Notes: a model not told the origin generated them from the letters alone. 64,000 bases of DNA from Breviolum minutum Mf 1.05b.01 (GCA_000507305.1 DF241720.1:2508-66507), one strand, 5' to 3'. Counted from the first letter of the stretch, positions 36,235 through 49,024 are shown. A program made the numbers and translations.

Positions 36235-36496
36235 CTGTAGGGGGGAGGGAGGGGAAGTGGAAAAGGCTGGATGCTGCTGGTGATATGAACATTTACCATG
36301 CCATCCATGTATGGCATATATTTACCTACATTTTGATACATTTTGTTGATCATTGACACAGAAATGGATGTCGAACCTGAAGCCATTGGAAAAAACAAAG
36401 TTGAAGCTTAAGAAAACATGGGCTTGACTAGCCACACTATCCAAGAACCATTGCTTCGAATTGGATGGATGATCCTGACAAAAAGGTAAGTTGGGA

Positions 36497-36534
36497 TGAT
36501 GATGATGATAATGATGATGATGATGATGATGATA
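36497..36534. repeat. (ATG)n microsatellite
   Basis: Nearly pure GAT/ATG trinucleotide run just upstream, in the gene sense, of the channel S4 exon. It causes an artefactual poly-His frame on the minus strand. Confidence 0.9.
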
Positions 36535-36886
36535 AAAAATGAAAATAATAATAAAAACAAATAGTAAAACCAAGCTTCCAAATTGAATTTCAGGAGCGTG
36601 CTGACTACGACAAATGTGTTCCTGAACATTTCAATTTAACTTGTGATGGCATAACACGCAAAAGATTCCCTCAGCTACGCGTTCTGCAACGAACATCCCT
36701 CACTGAAAACTGAGCAACTAAAACTGATACTTAGCAAATACCCTGCAGGAAACTAACATATACCACCTTGGGAAAAGGAAAATCATCTTTAAAAGCGCCT
36801 TGGTAGCTGATATGTCAATTGCCAGGAGGGTAATTCTTTTTTGTATGTCCTTTATTTTGGGATCATCCACCCTTTTTAATGATATA

Positions 36887-37006
36887 TACCCTCCCTGAAA
36901 CTAACAGCAAAAGCACCGGAACATTGACGGTTTGAAAACAATCCTTTCGTTTTGGGGCCCGGCCTCTTTCAGAGGATTTTCTCGCTGTTAGTTTTCTGGG
37001 TGGGTA
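36887..37006. mobile_element. Hairpin (MITE-like) element, family M3
   Basis: Left end TACCCTCCCTGAAACTAACA (36,887) and right end TGTTAGTTTTCTGGGTGGGTA-like (to 37,006) pair with two mismatches and one gap, 120 bp overall. A compact relative is at about 35,690-35,745, and single-ended relatives lie near 7,430-7,478 and 30,885-30,930. A family M4 copy follows directly at 37,031-37,130. Confidence 0.7.
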
Positions 37007-37891
37007 CGTTTCATCACGTTTCAATCAAACCCACTGTTGATGGTTCAGAAATCCCAAACAACCACCTGGGATGGTGCTAAAACCCTGTAAATAATGGGAT
37101 GTCAACTACCAACCTCCCTCAACTGGCTCGGCGGCGGGGCGTGGGCCTTCAGTAGGTTCAATTGACTTTGACCCTGGCGTTCATCACCAGCCACCACTTT
37201 CAATAGCAACTCCTGGGTCAAGGAAAGCGGATAATTTTTGTTGAAAACCCTTTAGTTAATGTTACCGGACTCCAAGGAGCACTTGGAAAGCAACAAAGAT
37301 TGAGATATGATATATATATATATTGCATGTAAATAACATAATTAATAATATGTATACATATATCTACAATTGCTAAATTTCACAAATACCCCTCGTGGTT
37401 GTACCATAACTTTTGCCCCGTACCATAAAAAAAACATATCCAAAGCTTATTGCAATAACGTGTTGTGATGGTCTGATGGATGCAAATGCAAAACACAACA
37501 AAACAAACAAAAACACAACAGCTAGGATATCCTAGGATACTGCTTGCACCAACCTGTTCACTGGATACTGTTCCCACATTGTGCCTTCATGGCCTGCGCC
37601 AATAGTAGAATCTATTGGTTTCTCTTTTTTTCAGTCCCGCTGTCGATCCGATTGGTTTCGATGATGCAAGGGTAAAGAATGGTGCCCAAAAGTTCCCAAA
37701 AGCTAGGGGCAAGGCGATTAATAATCAGTACCCATATCTATCATGAAGCAACATCCAACTTAACCGTACAACAAAAAAACAAACACACTCACAGTGGCTG
37801 GATATTCAACAGCATTGAAACAAAAAACAACAAGCACCTTGCAGCTGACCATCACCCACTTGCATGTTGCATGTCATTTTTTGACATAGCT

Positions 37892-39652
37892 TTAGTGCTT
37901 TGCAGCCTTGGACATGGCAGCAGAGATGGAAAGCGTACCCTTAGCAGGCGATTTTGTATGTGATTTCGCTTTGGCCGATCGTTTGGCCTTCGCTTTCGGA
38001 ACCGATGGTGGTGGTTTGATCAGTTTTTTCGCAGCTGCCTTTGCAGCCTTCTTTGAAGGAACGGTTTTAGACTGCTCAGGCTCAGGGGTTTCAGAAGTCT
38101 TTGGAGCACTGCCACTAACCCCCTCGTCTGCACCATTATGCTGAACTCTGCACGCACCCGTAGGTTCATCATGTTTCTTTGCTACCTCAGACTCAGGTTG
38201 GCGCAATTCATCTAGACCCTCGTTACTAATCAGTGGTTGACCAGCTACAGGTGGTTGACCAGCACTGCCATCCAAGCTCTCCCCCATCTTGGCAGGCAGC
38301 GCATCCCTTTGCACTTCACCCGTGCAATCTTCCTCCGTCCTAGTAGGCGGGGCCTCAATCGCAAGTAAAGATGTCTGTGCCTTTGCGATCTCTGCATCAA
38401 TTTGAGTATTGTCCTGTGGTACCTCAGTCTCAGTGTGTGTGAGTTCCTCCTTGATGTTGTCGTCAACTGGAGCAACCTTAGACTCAGACATCTTAAATGA
38501 TAATGGTTCAGTAGTTGAAGTGTTTGATGAGAGATGTAAACACAACTTACAACGCTGAAAATGCAGTGGGTGGTTGTGATACATCAGCATCAGAAGAAAC
38601 GTCAAGCATTTGACCAAACAACAAACTGCCATATAATCACATATTCAAGTTCGTAATGCAAACCAATCAACATATGGACCTTGAAGCTCATGTCTAGCGA
38701 AGTAGGAAGAGATTCGGGAAGCATCATCCATGAAAGTCCTGCTATGTTTTTCAAGATGATTATACTCTTCCACCTCGCACACCTCTGCTTCAACCCTTTC
38801 TTTCCTTGCTTGTTCCCATTTTCTAGAAGGCACCATGCTATTTGACAGTGCGGCTTTCACCGCACGGCGAGTTGCTTTGGGATTTGCCATCTTTGCATCT
38901 GCTGAAGCCACTTCATCTGGAGATGCTTGGGGCGCCTTGGAAACCGTTTGACTTGACATAGCCTGTGTTCCAAGATCCATTTCTGCATCAAGATCATCTC
39001 CATCACGAGCTCGAAGAGCTACCTTAAGAAAGGGAGAGAGACCTGAGACATAACTTGTAGCTCAGCTTATCCCATGTTACTACTTGAATATGCGCAGTGC
39101 TAGTGTCGGGAGTCAGGTGTAACAGAAAACGATGATTCGACACTGCAACACGTCTATCTATCAAGGAACAGTCGTCTCACTCTTGCCGGTATCACCATCA
39201 GCATCAGCATCTGTCCTAGGTGACGGTGCAGGGTGCTTCTCCATAGCGTCGGCAATGTTCAGCATGCTACTGATCGCCGTGCTCCTTGGCATGTGGCGTC
39301 GGGGTAGTGTTGTTGCTGTGTGTTGTTGTTGCTGATGTTGCTGTTGCTGTTGCTGTTGTTGTTAGTCTTGTTGTTGTTGTTGTTGTTGTTGTTGCTGCTG
39401 TTGTTGTTGCTGTTGTTGTTGGTGTTGTTTGCTGATATTTTTGAAGTTGAGTTTTAGTCCTTGTATCATCTTGGCAATTTTTTTTGCTAGTTAAATGAAG
39501 ATATACAACACCAATGTACTTGCTGAGACTCAGTGGGAAAAATGGAAGGGCATGACGCAAAGCCTTCACTGATTCCCCGTCGATAAGACCACACGCTACA
39601 CGAAATCCCATGTTGTGTGCCAACAGTGACTTTTCCACGATGATGGTTCCAC
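37892..39652 (-). CDS. Unrecognised multi-exon gene with Lys/Ala/Pro-rich tail
   Basis: I do not recognise the family. Exon-like pieces on the minus strand: about 39,652-39,520 (GTIIVEKSLLAHNMGFRVAC, after a pyrimidine-rich TTTGTTCCAG acceptor); about 39,022-38,650 (starting VALRARDGDDLDAEMDLG, charged, with SRKWEQARKERVEAEVCEVE); and about 38,540-37,892, acidic then basic. The last ends in a tail rich in KKAAKAAAKKLIKPPP and KAKAKRSAKAKS before a stop at 37,892. The tail suggests nuclear or nucleic-acid contact (inference). The ATG at 38,489 (MSESKVAPVDDN) could alternatively be the start of a separate short gene. It is the last gene of the same-strand cluster inside the channel intron. The neighbouring (TTG)n tract at 39,310-39,430 creates a false poly-Thr frame and is probably intron. 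Confidence 0.45.
39310..39430. repeat. (TTG)n/(TGT)n microsatellite
   Basis: About 120 bp of TTG/TGC trinucleotides. Read on the minus strand it gives a poly-Thr frame, which I treat as non-coding. Confidence 0.9.
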
Positions 39653-40110
39653 CTGGAACAAAGAAAACCTAAGTCAGTGGTGAAACAGTGAAACCAAAAA
39701 AAAAAGCAGTTCAGCTTGCAGTCTTGGAGAATACCAACGCCCAGAATCACCATTGAAAAACAAAATTATTCACAGGTCCATTTCAACATATCCCAATGGT
39801 GTCTCCAGAATGTTCCCAAGTTGGAGTCGCAGTCGGAATCCCTGAAAATCGAAGCTTTTTTTTTTCGCTGGATTGATGAATGTCCACTAATGAAGAATGA
39901 CCACTTCAGTGATCGATGACAAACGTGGGCATCGTGAAATCGTGAAATGGTTGTTTTCACCGCCACCGGACTGCTACGGCCACAAAAAAAAGGCACGGAA
40001 AAAAGGATGAACAAGGGACATCGGAAGTCCAAGGTGGAAAATCATACCGTCCCAAGTCCCGATTCCTATAGATAAGAATCTGGCCACATGATCACGACCT
40101 GATCTAGCTA

Positions 40111-43100
40111 TCATTTCTTGACAATCGTGGCCTTGCAAGTCGTCCACTTCCGTTTGGGAGGGGCAGCCTTGCATTTCACAAACCTTTTGTTCTTGCACAA
40201 TGGAATTTGCGCATCCCACTCATCTTCCTCTACAACAATCTCCTCATATTCCTCCTCAGCTGCTTGTTTCTGCTCTGACTCAGCCTCAGCTTGTTGTTTG
40301 AAGAACATGTAAAGTTTCTCCACTGCCTCATTGTATGCGTCTCCAACGAAGTGGTCTGCAAAAGATGATTCAATCATGGCTGCTTGGACCACTGAGTAAG
40401 CTTTGAAAAGCGGATGGTGTTCACTGGTCAGAGAAGAAGGTGGAGGTAAACCATTCGGTTCTGGCACCAAAGTCTTTCCAGCACCCAAGTCAGCCATCAT
40501 GCAAGCAAAGGTTAAACGGGCAAATCGAAAAGATCCAAAAGCCTGTTGATTGAGCAATGAAAGCAGCAGCAACATTTTGTAGCAAGGACTCGACAGGACA
40601 TATGGCAAACTGTTCCGTCGTGAGGGATTCGGATGTGAGGCAAACTATTTTCCAGTGAGGTCAATACAGTTAAGGGGTGAGTGTGGTACGGTGATCATGA
40701 TTTGTATCGTATTTGAAACTGGTCGAATGATTTTTTTCAGCACAAACTCACTAACAGAATCATGTGCCAAGAAACGTCGCCTTTGCTGACCCATGCTTGA
40801 CGTAGTGAAGGATAAGATATGGCTGATGCACAATTCCCTAGCGTCTGAACATTGTGGACTCCTGCAATGAATGCTTTCCAACATTCATCATGGGTAGCAT
40901 CGTTTGGCAGCGCCGCAACAACCTTGGCAAACCCCCGCAAACTCATCCCATCCCCACACTTCATGATTGTTTATTTTTCCTTATTTCTGAAAGTGATTTA
41001 TCATAGACTCATAACTCATACCTTAGCATACCTTAGCCTTAGACAACGCATTTTGAACGCAATAGTCTGTCAGTGCATGTCAAAGTTTCAAAACTAAGTT
41101 GATACTGATACACTGAGAAAGAAACATCCAGGATGGAACAAGTAGTAATCACACGAGTGCCCTCCATCTGGTACAAGAGATGTGGGAACAATCCTGTTAG
41201 CACACCATCATGCTGCTTGCCTCTTGCAAAGCCAACCATCTGGATGCACTTGTACAAGCTCAACTCCTGTTGTGCCTGGCGCAGTGCAGCTGTGACCTGT
41301 TGCTTTTCAGCTGTGGCCGTTTTCTCACCCTGCAGGGCTGATTCCTGAATTGAGATTGAGCCCACCTGGGATGACAAGGCTTGGACAAGATCTTCCCTGT
41401 CAAGAACATGTGTGTGTTGATATTTCCAAAACTCATCTTTCGACACATTGCCGTTGAGGATATGTTCCAGAGCCTCCCGAAACTGGAAGTCAAGACTCAA
41501 TGCTACTGTTGCACATTGTGTTTGTTCACTAGTCAACAGAGTAGATTTGATCTTGCTTGGATCACCTTCAACAGCCTCAGCAAAATTTGAAGTGAACTGC
41601 TTCAGCTCTGACACCAATGCTGTGTTCGTGTTGCTGGCAGTTTTCGCATCAAAGTCAAAACTGAGATCTAACAACTTCTTGATCTGTGAACGCTTGTTGC
41701 TCCACACCACTGGACGTCCATGCAGACACGCACGTGAAAATGCCTCCAACGAATCAGCAACATCCGCCTCAAATCCTGAAAAACGGTTGGCTAAGCATGG
41801 GAAATCTGCATCTGTGATTTCGTCTACGGCTCCTTTCACCCGACGTTTCTTCCTTTTCCTTCCATCCCCATCTTTCTCACCATCTTCTCCCTCTCCCTCT
41901 CTCTGCTGGTCATCCTCGTCTTCAGCCTCCTCCTGTTCCTTCTGTTTAGCAAGTTTCTCTTCTGCCTTCTTTTCCTTGATCAAAGCACGTTCCTTTGCCT
42001 TCTCCTCCCTCTTCCTTTCAGTTTCTTCATCCTTCTTCTTACGTTTGATCTCCCTTTCTTCTGCAGCTGCTTCATCTTTTCTGGCTTTCTTCAAAGCGTT
42101 CCTAATGGACTTGTATTGGCACGACGATTGATGGGCAGCATCTACGATGTGCTTTCCAATTTGCAAAGCTGACAAGTGGATTTCTGCATCCTTCTTCACC
42201 TCTACTGAAGAGTGGGTTCTGACTGCAAAAAAAAGAGACAATAAACTAAACTCCAAAATCGCATTCTGTGGTTTGTACGTTACAGTATGTTCATACGGTG
42301 TTGACCCTTGAAACTTGTAAGAAAACACTTCTCTAGCTGAGTCACCTTGTCCACAGTTTCACGCAAATCGAACAGACCTCTGAAAGCCTTCATGTAGCCC
42401 AAAGTCTGGATGTTCTCTTCCTGAATCCCTGGGGCAATATCATGGAAGTAAGCATCATCTTTAAACGCATCATAGATTTTCTTGGCTGCAATCAGGTTGG
42501 TTTCCATGGTGTCGTCAATTTCAGACGAAACCAATTTCAACATCTCAAATCTCAGCCGGATCTCCCTAACTCGTAGGTCAGCGTCTCGTTGCTCCTGGTG
42601 GTTCTTGTTGTGAGACTTGTTGAGAAACCCAAAACAACAATTACGTATATACCTGGATTTTCAGACTCATGTGGAAGCGTTGCATGAACCCCCCCCACCC
42701 ACCCACCCACTCTGCATGACTGTCCTCACAATCGAAGTCATCATTGATCAAATCAAGTGTTTCCTTGCAGGCGTCAATCGCCTTTCGCGCCTTTGTCTCG
42801 AAAACACCTAAGTCCCTCAAGGTCGCTTTGCGCACTTTGGAAGCTGCAAGGACAGGATCTTTGCAACCTTTCAAACATTTGAGGACAGCAAATCTGCTAT
42901 CATCCTGCTGGGCAGGTGTGTTCCGGATTTGATTGCCCCTTGGAGCGATTGATGATGATGGATTGTTTCTGAGTATTTGAATGACTGGGACTGATGTTGG
43001 CTGTGATGATAATGCATCTTCACACCCATCAAATATGTTGACCACTGCTGCCCGATGAACTTGTTGCATGTTCCCAATACGAGCATCTGTGGCCGGCTTT

Positions 43101-44419
43101 GATTGTGTCTTCAATTTCATTGCTGATGCATCGTCCTGTATGATTTCAACTGGATATGATAGGGAGGTCAGTGTAGTTCAATTTGTTTCAAATGGCTGTG
43201 TTTCTTACCTTGTCTTGTAGATTCGTTAGATTCCATACACTTGCTTTGTTTGCAACACTACGCACATCACAAAAGTATCAATGGTCCTATACAACCCTGC
43301 CACGGCCCTACAAGCCTGGTAATTGACGTGCCTTGCTTTGGTGCCTGTGTGCACATATACCCGAGTCACCTCAAAAGAAAAACAAGTTTTTTAATTGTCA
43401 CTACCACTGCAAAACCATTCCTCATTGAAAGGGCACTGAACTGCAATGTCCACCAGTACAACTACTGTCAAGTTACCATACGTCCACTGGGAGAACCATT
43501 GGCATCCAATGCTTCTACTTGATCAGTACGGACGCTCTGGTCATTGAGATCACGATGCCACTTACGTGATGCTCCTTCACTTGTCAGTCCTTATAAAAAA
43601 CAAACACCAAAACACACACTAAAAATCTGGAAACCACATCACATGAAGCGCTGAGGAACTTAGGTGGGGTGGAGCTTTCTCAGTATAGAAGTGCAGGTAC
43701 TCTGGCCACGAGAAGGCATCAAAGTTGAGCGTATCTTCGAACCTATGCCCAGCCTTCTGAACTCGTGCGATGGAAGAAAAATCATACACACCAGAAGCCC
43801 GACCACCACCACCACTACCACAAGCAACATTTCCATCATCAGTCCTCGGTCATTAGGAGTCACAAGCCACAAGCCCTCGGTCATGGAGCTCAGTACAGGC
43901 AAGAAGCTCATCACAAAATCGCTTGAGGTGCATCAAGAACACTGCCTTGGTTGAAATGTGATGGTGAAAAAACCCAACACAAGTAACACGTAACAAGGTA
44001 CACATAACAAGTAACAAGGTACATGATTGTCTGACTCCATAGTATTTAAAAGCCTGTCTTTTCCTGCTCGTACAGCTTGATCGAGAAATTTGCGCTTCTT
44101 CTGAATGTGCTTGGTGCATAGCTGTGTATGCCTTGGCTCAGGTTAACTTGGGATGGACATGTGTAGGCCTGGTAAACGCAGTAAATATAAATCATCTGAA
44201 TCTGTATTACTATATAAATATAAATTCACTCTATTTTTTATTGTGTTATTCTGGATTCTGGTTAACCCCCAATTCATCGTTGCTGCTAAAACACACACGA
44301 ACCCGCTTCACACACTGCATCCCACAAACTTCACATAGGCAAACACCTGGGGGTAGCTCAACCAGCCCCTGCTGCTGGACATCAGCTGCATCAGCTGCAG
44401 CATCAGGTGCAGCATCCAT
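40111..44419 (-). CDS. Unrecognised multi-exon gene with charged coiled-coil region
   Basis: Probable first exon at 44,419 (MDAAPDAAADAADVQQQGLV, then a Cys-rich CLCEVCGMQC). Short exons follow: about 44,105-44,035 (KKRKFLDQAVRAGKDRLL), 43,945-43,860 (AVFLMHLKRFCDELLACTE), 43,585-43,480 (SRKWHRDLNDQSVRTDQVEA), 43,150-42,690 and 42,600-42,310. A large exon at about 42,222-41,110 holds a highly charged coiled coil (KRKKKDEETERKREEKAKER) and a KRKKRRVK basic patch, then a helical region. Then come about 40,960-40,780 and 40,600-40,111, the last acidic (EEEYEEIVVEEDEWD) then basic, ending KCKAAPPKRKWTTCK...KK-stop. No catalytic motif is visible. The basic patches suggest a nuclear protein (inference). 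It lies directly downstream of the methyltransferase-like gene, same strand. Exon limits are approximate. Confidence 0.5.
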
Positions 44420-44723
44420 GGGTAGCAAAACTCACCTGTGAGAATTTGTGTGGCCCAACTCACCTGTGAGGATTCACTTGGCTCAAAAAACACTTCCAGA
44501 CATACACCAAACATTCAATTTGATTTTGATTCCTGACTCAGAGTCTCCTGACAGTTTTGATTCCTGTCCTACCTCATTACATGATATGGTGTGTCCTTTG
44601 TTTGTTGCACTCATTTTTTTTTGCTATACATATACACTCCGCTGTTCACCTTCTGCCGGCCAGCTGTTCAATAACATGCTGACAAGCAAAACATGCAAAA
44701 CATGATCTCACCGTGAATCGTGA

Positions 44724-47700
44724 TCATTCAAATTCATCAATGAAATCAAAACCTGACCAAGTAGTGTAAGAAGTGCGACTGTTGTTGTCGCAGCTCTGAT
44801 TGGTCCCGGACGAGGCTGCTGCTTCTTCGGCAGCAATCTCTTCTGGTGGTTGAATGTTCCTATTCACTGCCCAATCATCGTGAGGTGTCCACACTACCAA
44901 CAGTGCAGCAAATACAGACCCAATGACAGCACAATGCATAGCCTAAGGGTCACTATTCATCATGACCAGCAGCAGCAAGTCTAAACATTGGAATGTACAT
45001 GTAGTACATGGTTTCTAAACATTGTCCATTGCAATTGAAACTACATCGGTCAAAAACAACAAGGCACGTTCCCACTGAGTTCTCGGAGAGGTTGATCCGC
45101 CAAAGCTTCAAAATTGAATGGAGGCCATGGTACGTCACATGTGAATCGCTGATAAGCAGGTACACCCATCAACGTCAATAACTCCTGATAAACCACTCCA
45201 AGATTTCGAAAACAAAACAAAACAAAGACAAGTGATGTCATTTGCAATACCTTCTTGATCGGGTCCCACGGCCAGGCTGGGCATACCGATCGCCTTAATT
45301 GTATAAAGGTCCCAACATTTTGATGTCTGGTATCTGGTGTACCAATCTTTGTTAACATATCTTAAATATCTTTTAACAGTATATAGTCTATAGTATAGTA
45401 TCAAAATTATAGGCATGTGACCGGGTCCCAAGGCCAGGCTGGGCATACCGACCTCGTATTTACGTACAAATATATATATATATATGTATATTAAATATAT
45501 TTATATATAAGTTGATCGGAATCGGGTCCCAAGGCCAGGCTGGGCGTACCGAGCTAGATAATATATAACATAGTCTTCGAATATATATCTTCACAAAACC
45601 ATGAAGGTACACATGTACTTGTTACCAGTTCCAATTTAACATGTTCCCATTCCGATTCCGGATTCCAGTCCTTAGGAAAAAGCCACCTTTCCTCAACGGA
45701 TCCCAGGTTAGGATCTGCTACATTGGGGTTTGTAATGAGGAACATTGTGCCAGAAGAACGCATCAACGTCGGCACCAGGCTGGATACTACCGCCCTTTGA
45801 CTTGGATTCTGCTGCAAATTGCACACTGCTGATGAGGCGCCTGACAAAAAAAATGATGGCTGACTGATGTAACGCCACAATAAAAATGATTCTTGATTCA
45901 ACATAAGGCTGACTACCATGATTTTGATGGCTGACTGATGCAACAAAAGGACACTTGTACACTACCATCCCCCCCCCCCCACACACTCACCTTTCTCCCA
46001 CATACGAAGAACCTTTGGGTGGTTTCGGTAAGCTTCTAGCCAAGCTGGCTTTGCTCCTAGCCAATGATTAATGGCAGATTAAACCAAGAAAAAACAACAC
46101 TGTCCCACATGACCATGGCCCTCCTGTCAAGAGGTCTGAAAAGCGTGATTTGAGTGATCGGTGTTGCTTGTGCGCCAGCTGCTGTCGGACATGTTCCACT
46201 TCCTCCTTAGAAATGCACAAAAACACCTGAAATTGGAGAAGTCAATCTGACCCTATTGGAATATGGTGTTGAGTGGTCAGTGGTTAGTTTACCAATTCCA
46301 TTCCAACTTAGTTCACATAAAACTACTAATAACTCATTTAAAAGAAGAATCTTGCGGTGCCACCAAGTGGTGGATTGCTGATACCATTGGCACTCTGTAG
46401 AGTTCGTCAATAACAGACAAACCTGGTGGTGCCAGTGCACCAGCTTCTTTCAACACCAAAATTGTGTACATTCTGGGACGGTTGGATGGCCAACCCAGAA
46501 ACGATTGGCTCAATAGCCAGAGGCGTTTTTGCTTTGTACCAGGCAATTCTGCCATAGCCTGGAAATGAGGCTTGTCCAGGCAGGTACTACTACAAAGTGA
46601 ATAAACTATAGTATATCGTATGTATGTGTCACTGTGTCTGTCAGTGTATATAAAATTGGTATATGTATTTATATAATGTATATTTACATAGATGTATGTG
46701 GTCAGTCAACAGTCGAGCTGAAGATATCTGAACCGTTCAGTCTGAACCCCCACCACCCTCCCATGTCGAGTCTGCCTCCGGCCGGTCGAAGATTGCAACA
46801 TCGTAAAGGTGACCCACATAATGGGCGAACAGGCTTCGAAGGAAACGAGCTGTGCACTCGTGTGCAACTAAGGCCTAAGGTTAAGGTGAAGGTGATATGT
46901 CGAAATACAAACTTCAAAGTCACATACTAGCGACTACTACCAACTACCGACCAACTACCGAAATCGTTGTCATGGTTTCATCATTGCAAATGAGAATCGG
47001 GTCGGACTACCTTCAACTCCGATAGCCACACCGCCAACGGCAAAGATGAACTTCCATAGAGTCCATTCAATGCTCCAAATGCGGACACGTCCGTACATGT
47101 TGTGCCCGCTGCGTATATACGCAGGACCCGATCACGCTTTCCATCATCGGCACATTTGATGCCCAACGGAGTTGGGCAAACCTAAGTAGAGCTTAGGCGT
47201 TTCAGAAAACCTGATTAGATTTGGGCAAACATATACAGGTGATAAAAAGTTTTGGAAACCAATCATCATGCAAGTGACACCTGGTACCAAAGTAGTTTTC
47301 TTCTTCGTGCGGCTGCTTTGCAATGCTGACGTTGCATCTACTTGGTGTTTGAAGCATTCTGTCTTGTGCACGAATAGTGTCTCATCCTTCAGATATTCCA
47401 TGTAATGGTCAAACATTTTCTTTCCATGCATATTTTTGATCGCCTTTGCTTGAGCAGTTTCTGAACCATCAAGAAGTCCATGTGCACCTGAGGGGTGGGA
47501 AGATACAGGCTACCATGGACTACCATCTGTCTACATAACCGAACATGTGTCTTAGTACTGAAAAGGACCGAGGTCGATACGCAAATCTTCCTTGAATGCG
47601 TCAGTATGTTCAGCGGTGATTTTGTCCAAATTCTGTCTTGCTTCAGGGGTGATCTTCGACAGCAAATCGCCACCAACATGCGTATGTTGGTAGCCCTGTG

Positions 47701-48692
47701 CCAAATGACAGTGATACGGTAAACGGTATGATGGGGATGGGGTTAGGGGTTGTAGTGATATGTGTGAAAAGCAAAAAAAATATTAAGTGATAATCATGCA
47801 AGATTTCATCACATGTTCAGCACATCACAAGTCGTACATTGCCTTGGGTCTGGTCAAAAGAGCATGACGACAGTGGCGCCCAATATCATATGATGTTGCT
47901 AATTCCACGGGCACACGCACAACACCTGAGTCACAAATTCATGAACACTCATTGTTAACCGGAGTTGCGTGAGGGTAGTGTTCTTTCGAGAATGGACGGA
48001 TGGATGAACATGATTCATACCTCATATCCCCAGCCAATTGAAAGAAAACAATACTACTTTTCTCGGCGCACTGCAACTACATGGGAATAGAGACATCATC
48101 GGGTCATACTGTCTTGCAACAAAAAGGGAAACAAGTGTCGAGTCACCATCATCCTGATCTGCTGATAGAACCGAACTGAATGCTTGAAGCTGTTGGACTA
48201 GTGACACCCCAGCTGTGCCCATGCCTGCGAAATCCTCATGGACAACAATTTTGTCCACCTTGGTCAGCAAAGATTTGAAGCGTTGTTTTAAGATGGGATC
48301 AGCAAGTAATATTTTGGCATTGTAGTTATGCCAGTCGAACAGCTCCTCAAGCGTGCTGGGGCCATTTGGAAAATGCTGCTGGAAATCTTCCTGCACCAGG
48401 GCTTAAGAAGATGTTTCACCAAACTGAGAATTTCGAAACAATACCTTCAACTCAAACCCTTAAAACAAAACCCAAGAACATTGACATTTCCTAGGGAATG
48501 CCCGATGCCCACCTGAGCATCATCAAGAGCCTCGCCATCCCCTATAACAGTTTCTTCTTCAGACTCGGACGCAGCCCTAGGCTCCGCTACACCAGCTGCT
48601 GTTGAAGAGCTTGTGGTGATGGATGAACTTGGATCACTGGATGAGGACTCTGAGTTCTCAAGACTGGAGGGTTGTTTGCGCTTCAGCGACAT
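44724..48692 (-). CDS. DNA cytosine-5 methyltransferase-like protein, 11 exons, apparently intact
   Basis: Start ATG 48,692 (MSLKRKQPSSLENSES), stop at 44,724. Exons: 48,513-48,692; 48,058-48,390; 47,569-47,695; 47,288-47,487; 47,011-47,181; 46,874 to about 46,780; 46,423-46,558; about 46,215-46,135; 45,626-45,840; 45,068-45,184; 44,724-44,942. Phases agree at nearly all joins, but the ends of exons 6 to 8 are unresolved. C5-methyltransferase motifs appear in the right order. Motif I is HEDFAGMGTAGVSL in exon 2. The motif IV Cys is in AGTTCTDVSAFG, exon 5, with TTCTD in place of the usual Pro-Cys-Gln. Motif VI is VAHECTARF, exon 6, with HEC for ENV. Motif VIII is LGWPSNRPRMYTIL, exon 7. Motif X is split across an intron, LRELSGN then AMHCAVIG. 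The Ser-rich acidic N-terminus has no known domain. It probably methylates DNA, but the altered motifs leave activity unproven. Confidence 0.72.
45260..45552. repeat. 30-bp repeat, three copies in one intron
   Basis: Copies at 45,260-45,289, 45,422-45,451 and 45,523-45,552 share CGGGTCCCAAGGCCAGGCTG followed by GGCATACCGA with one or two changes. Spacings are 162 and 101 bp, with AT-rich filler between them. All three lie in the intron between methyltransferase exons 9 and 10. Confidence 0.9.
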
Positions 48693-48777
48693 GGCTGGAC
48701 TTTGTGTTTCCTATTTGTTGGTCTATCATCACCAGCTTCATGACCAAATAGAAAAAAACATTATGGTACAAGGAAAA

Positions 48778-48821
48778 AGTTATGGTACAACCCTCAAAAT
48801 TTTCAGGGTTGTACCATAACT
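48778..48821. repeat. Perfect 17-bp-arm hairpin upstream of the methyltransferase-like gene (family M6)
   Basis: AGTTATGGTACAACCCT (48,778-48,794) and its exact reverse complement (48,805-48,821) flank a 10-base loop, followed by a further half-copy to 48,842. A second hairpin of the same family is at 49,025-49,067. Partial copies occur near 37,397-37,430 and 59,636-59,660. The pair lies 85-375 bp upstream of the ATG at 48,692, so it may fall in the promoter or 5' leader. No function can be read from sequence. Confidence 0.8.
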
Positions 48822-49024
48822 TTGAGGGTTGTACCATAACTTTTTTGTGGTCTGATTTGGATCCAAAAATGTGAAATTCTTGCTGTTGGGTTGGCATTTA
48901 TGCTCCCAACACCTTATAGTACACTTGTACTTTAACCCTTGGGGTAAGGAATCTTTTTTTTTGGATGAATCCCAGCGATTGAGCCCAATTTCCAGACACA
49001 ACCGAGTTATGGTACTACCCTCAA

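Noticed and set aside
36322..36629. Hydrophobic and poly-His minus-strand frames
   Set aside because: Generated by the ATG-repeat microsatellite and AT-rich intron sequence. They do not connect with the S4 exon.
37380..37577. Hydrophobic minus-strand frame considered as the missing channel S3
   Set aside because: No charged or aromatic S3 pattern and no suitable splice phase; a better S3 exon lies at 61,506-61,595.
39267..39638. Poly-Thr minus-strand frame
   Set aside because: Produced by the (TTG)n microsatellite; only its first part (about 39,652-39,520) looks like an exon.
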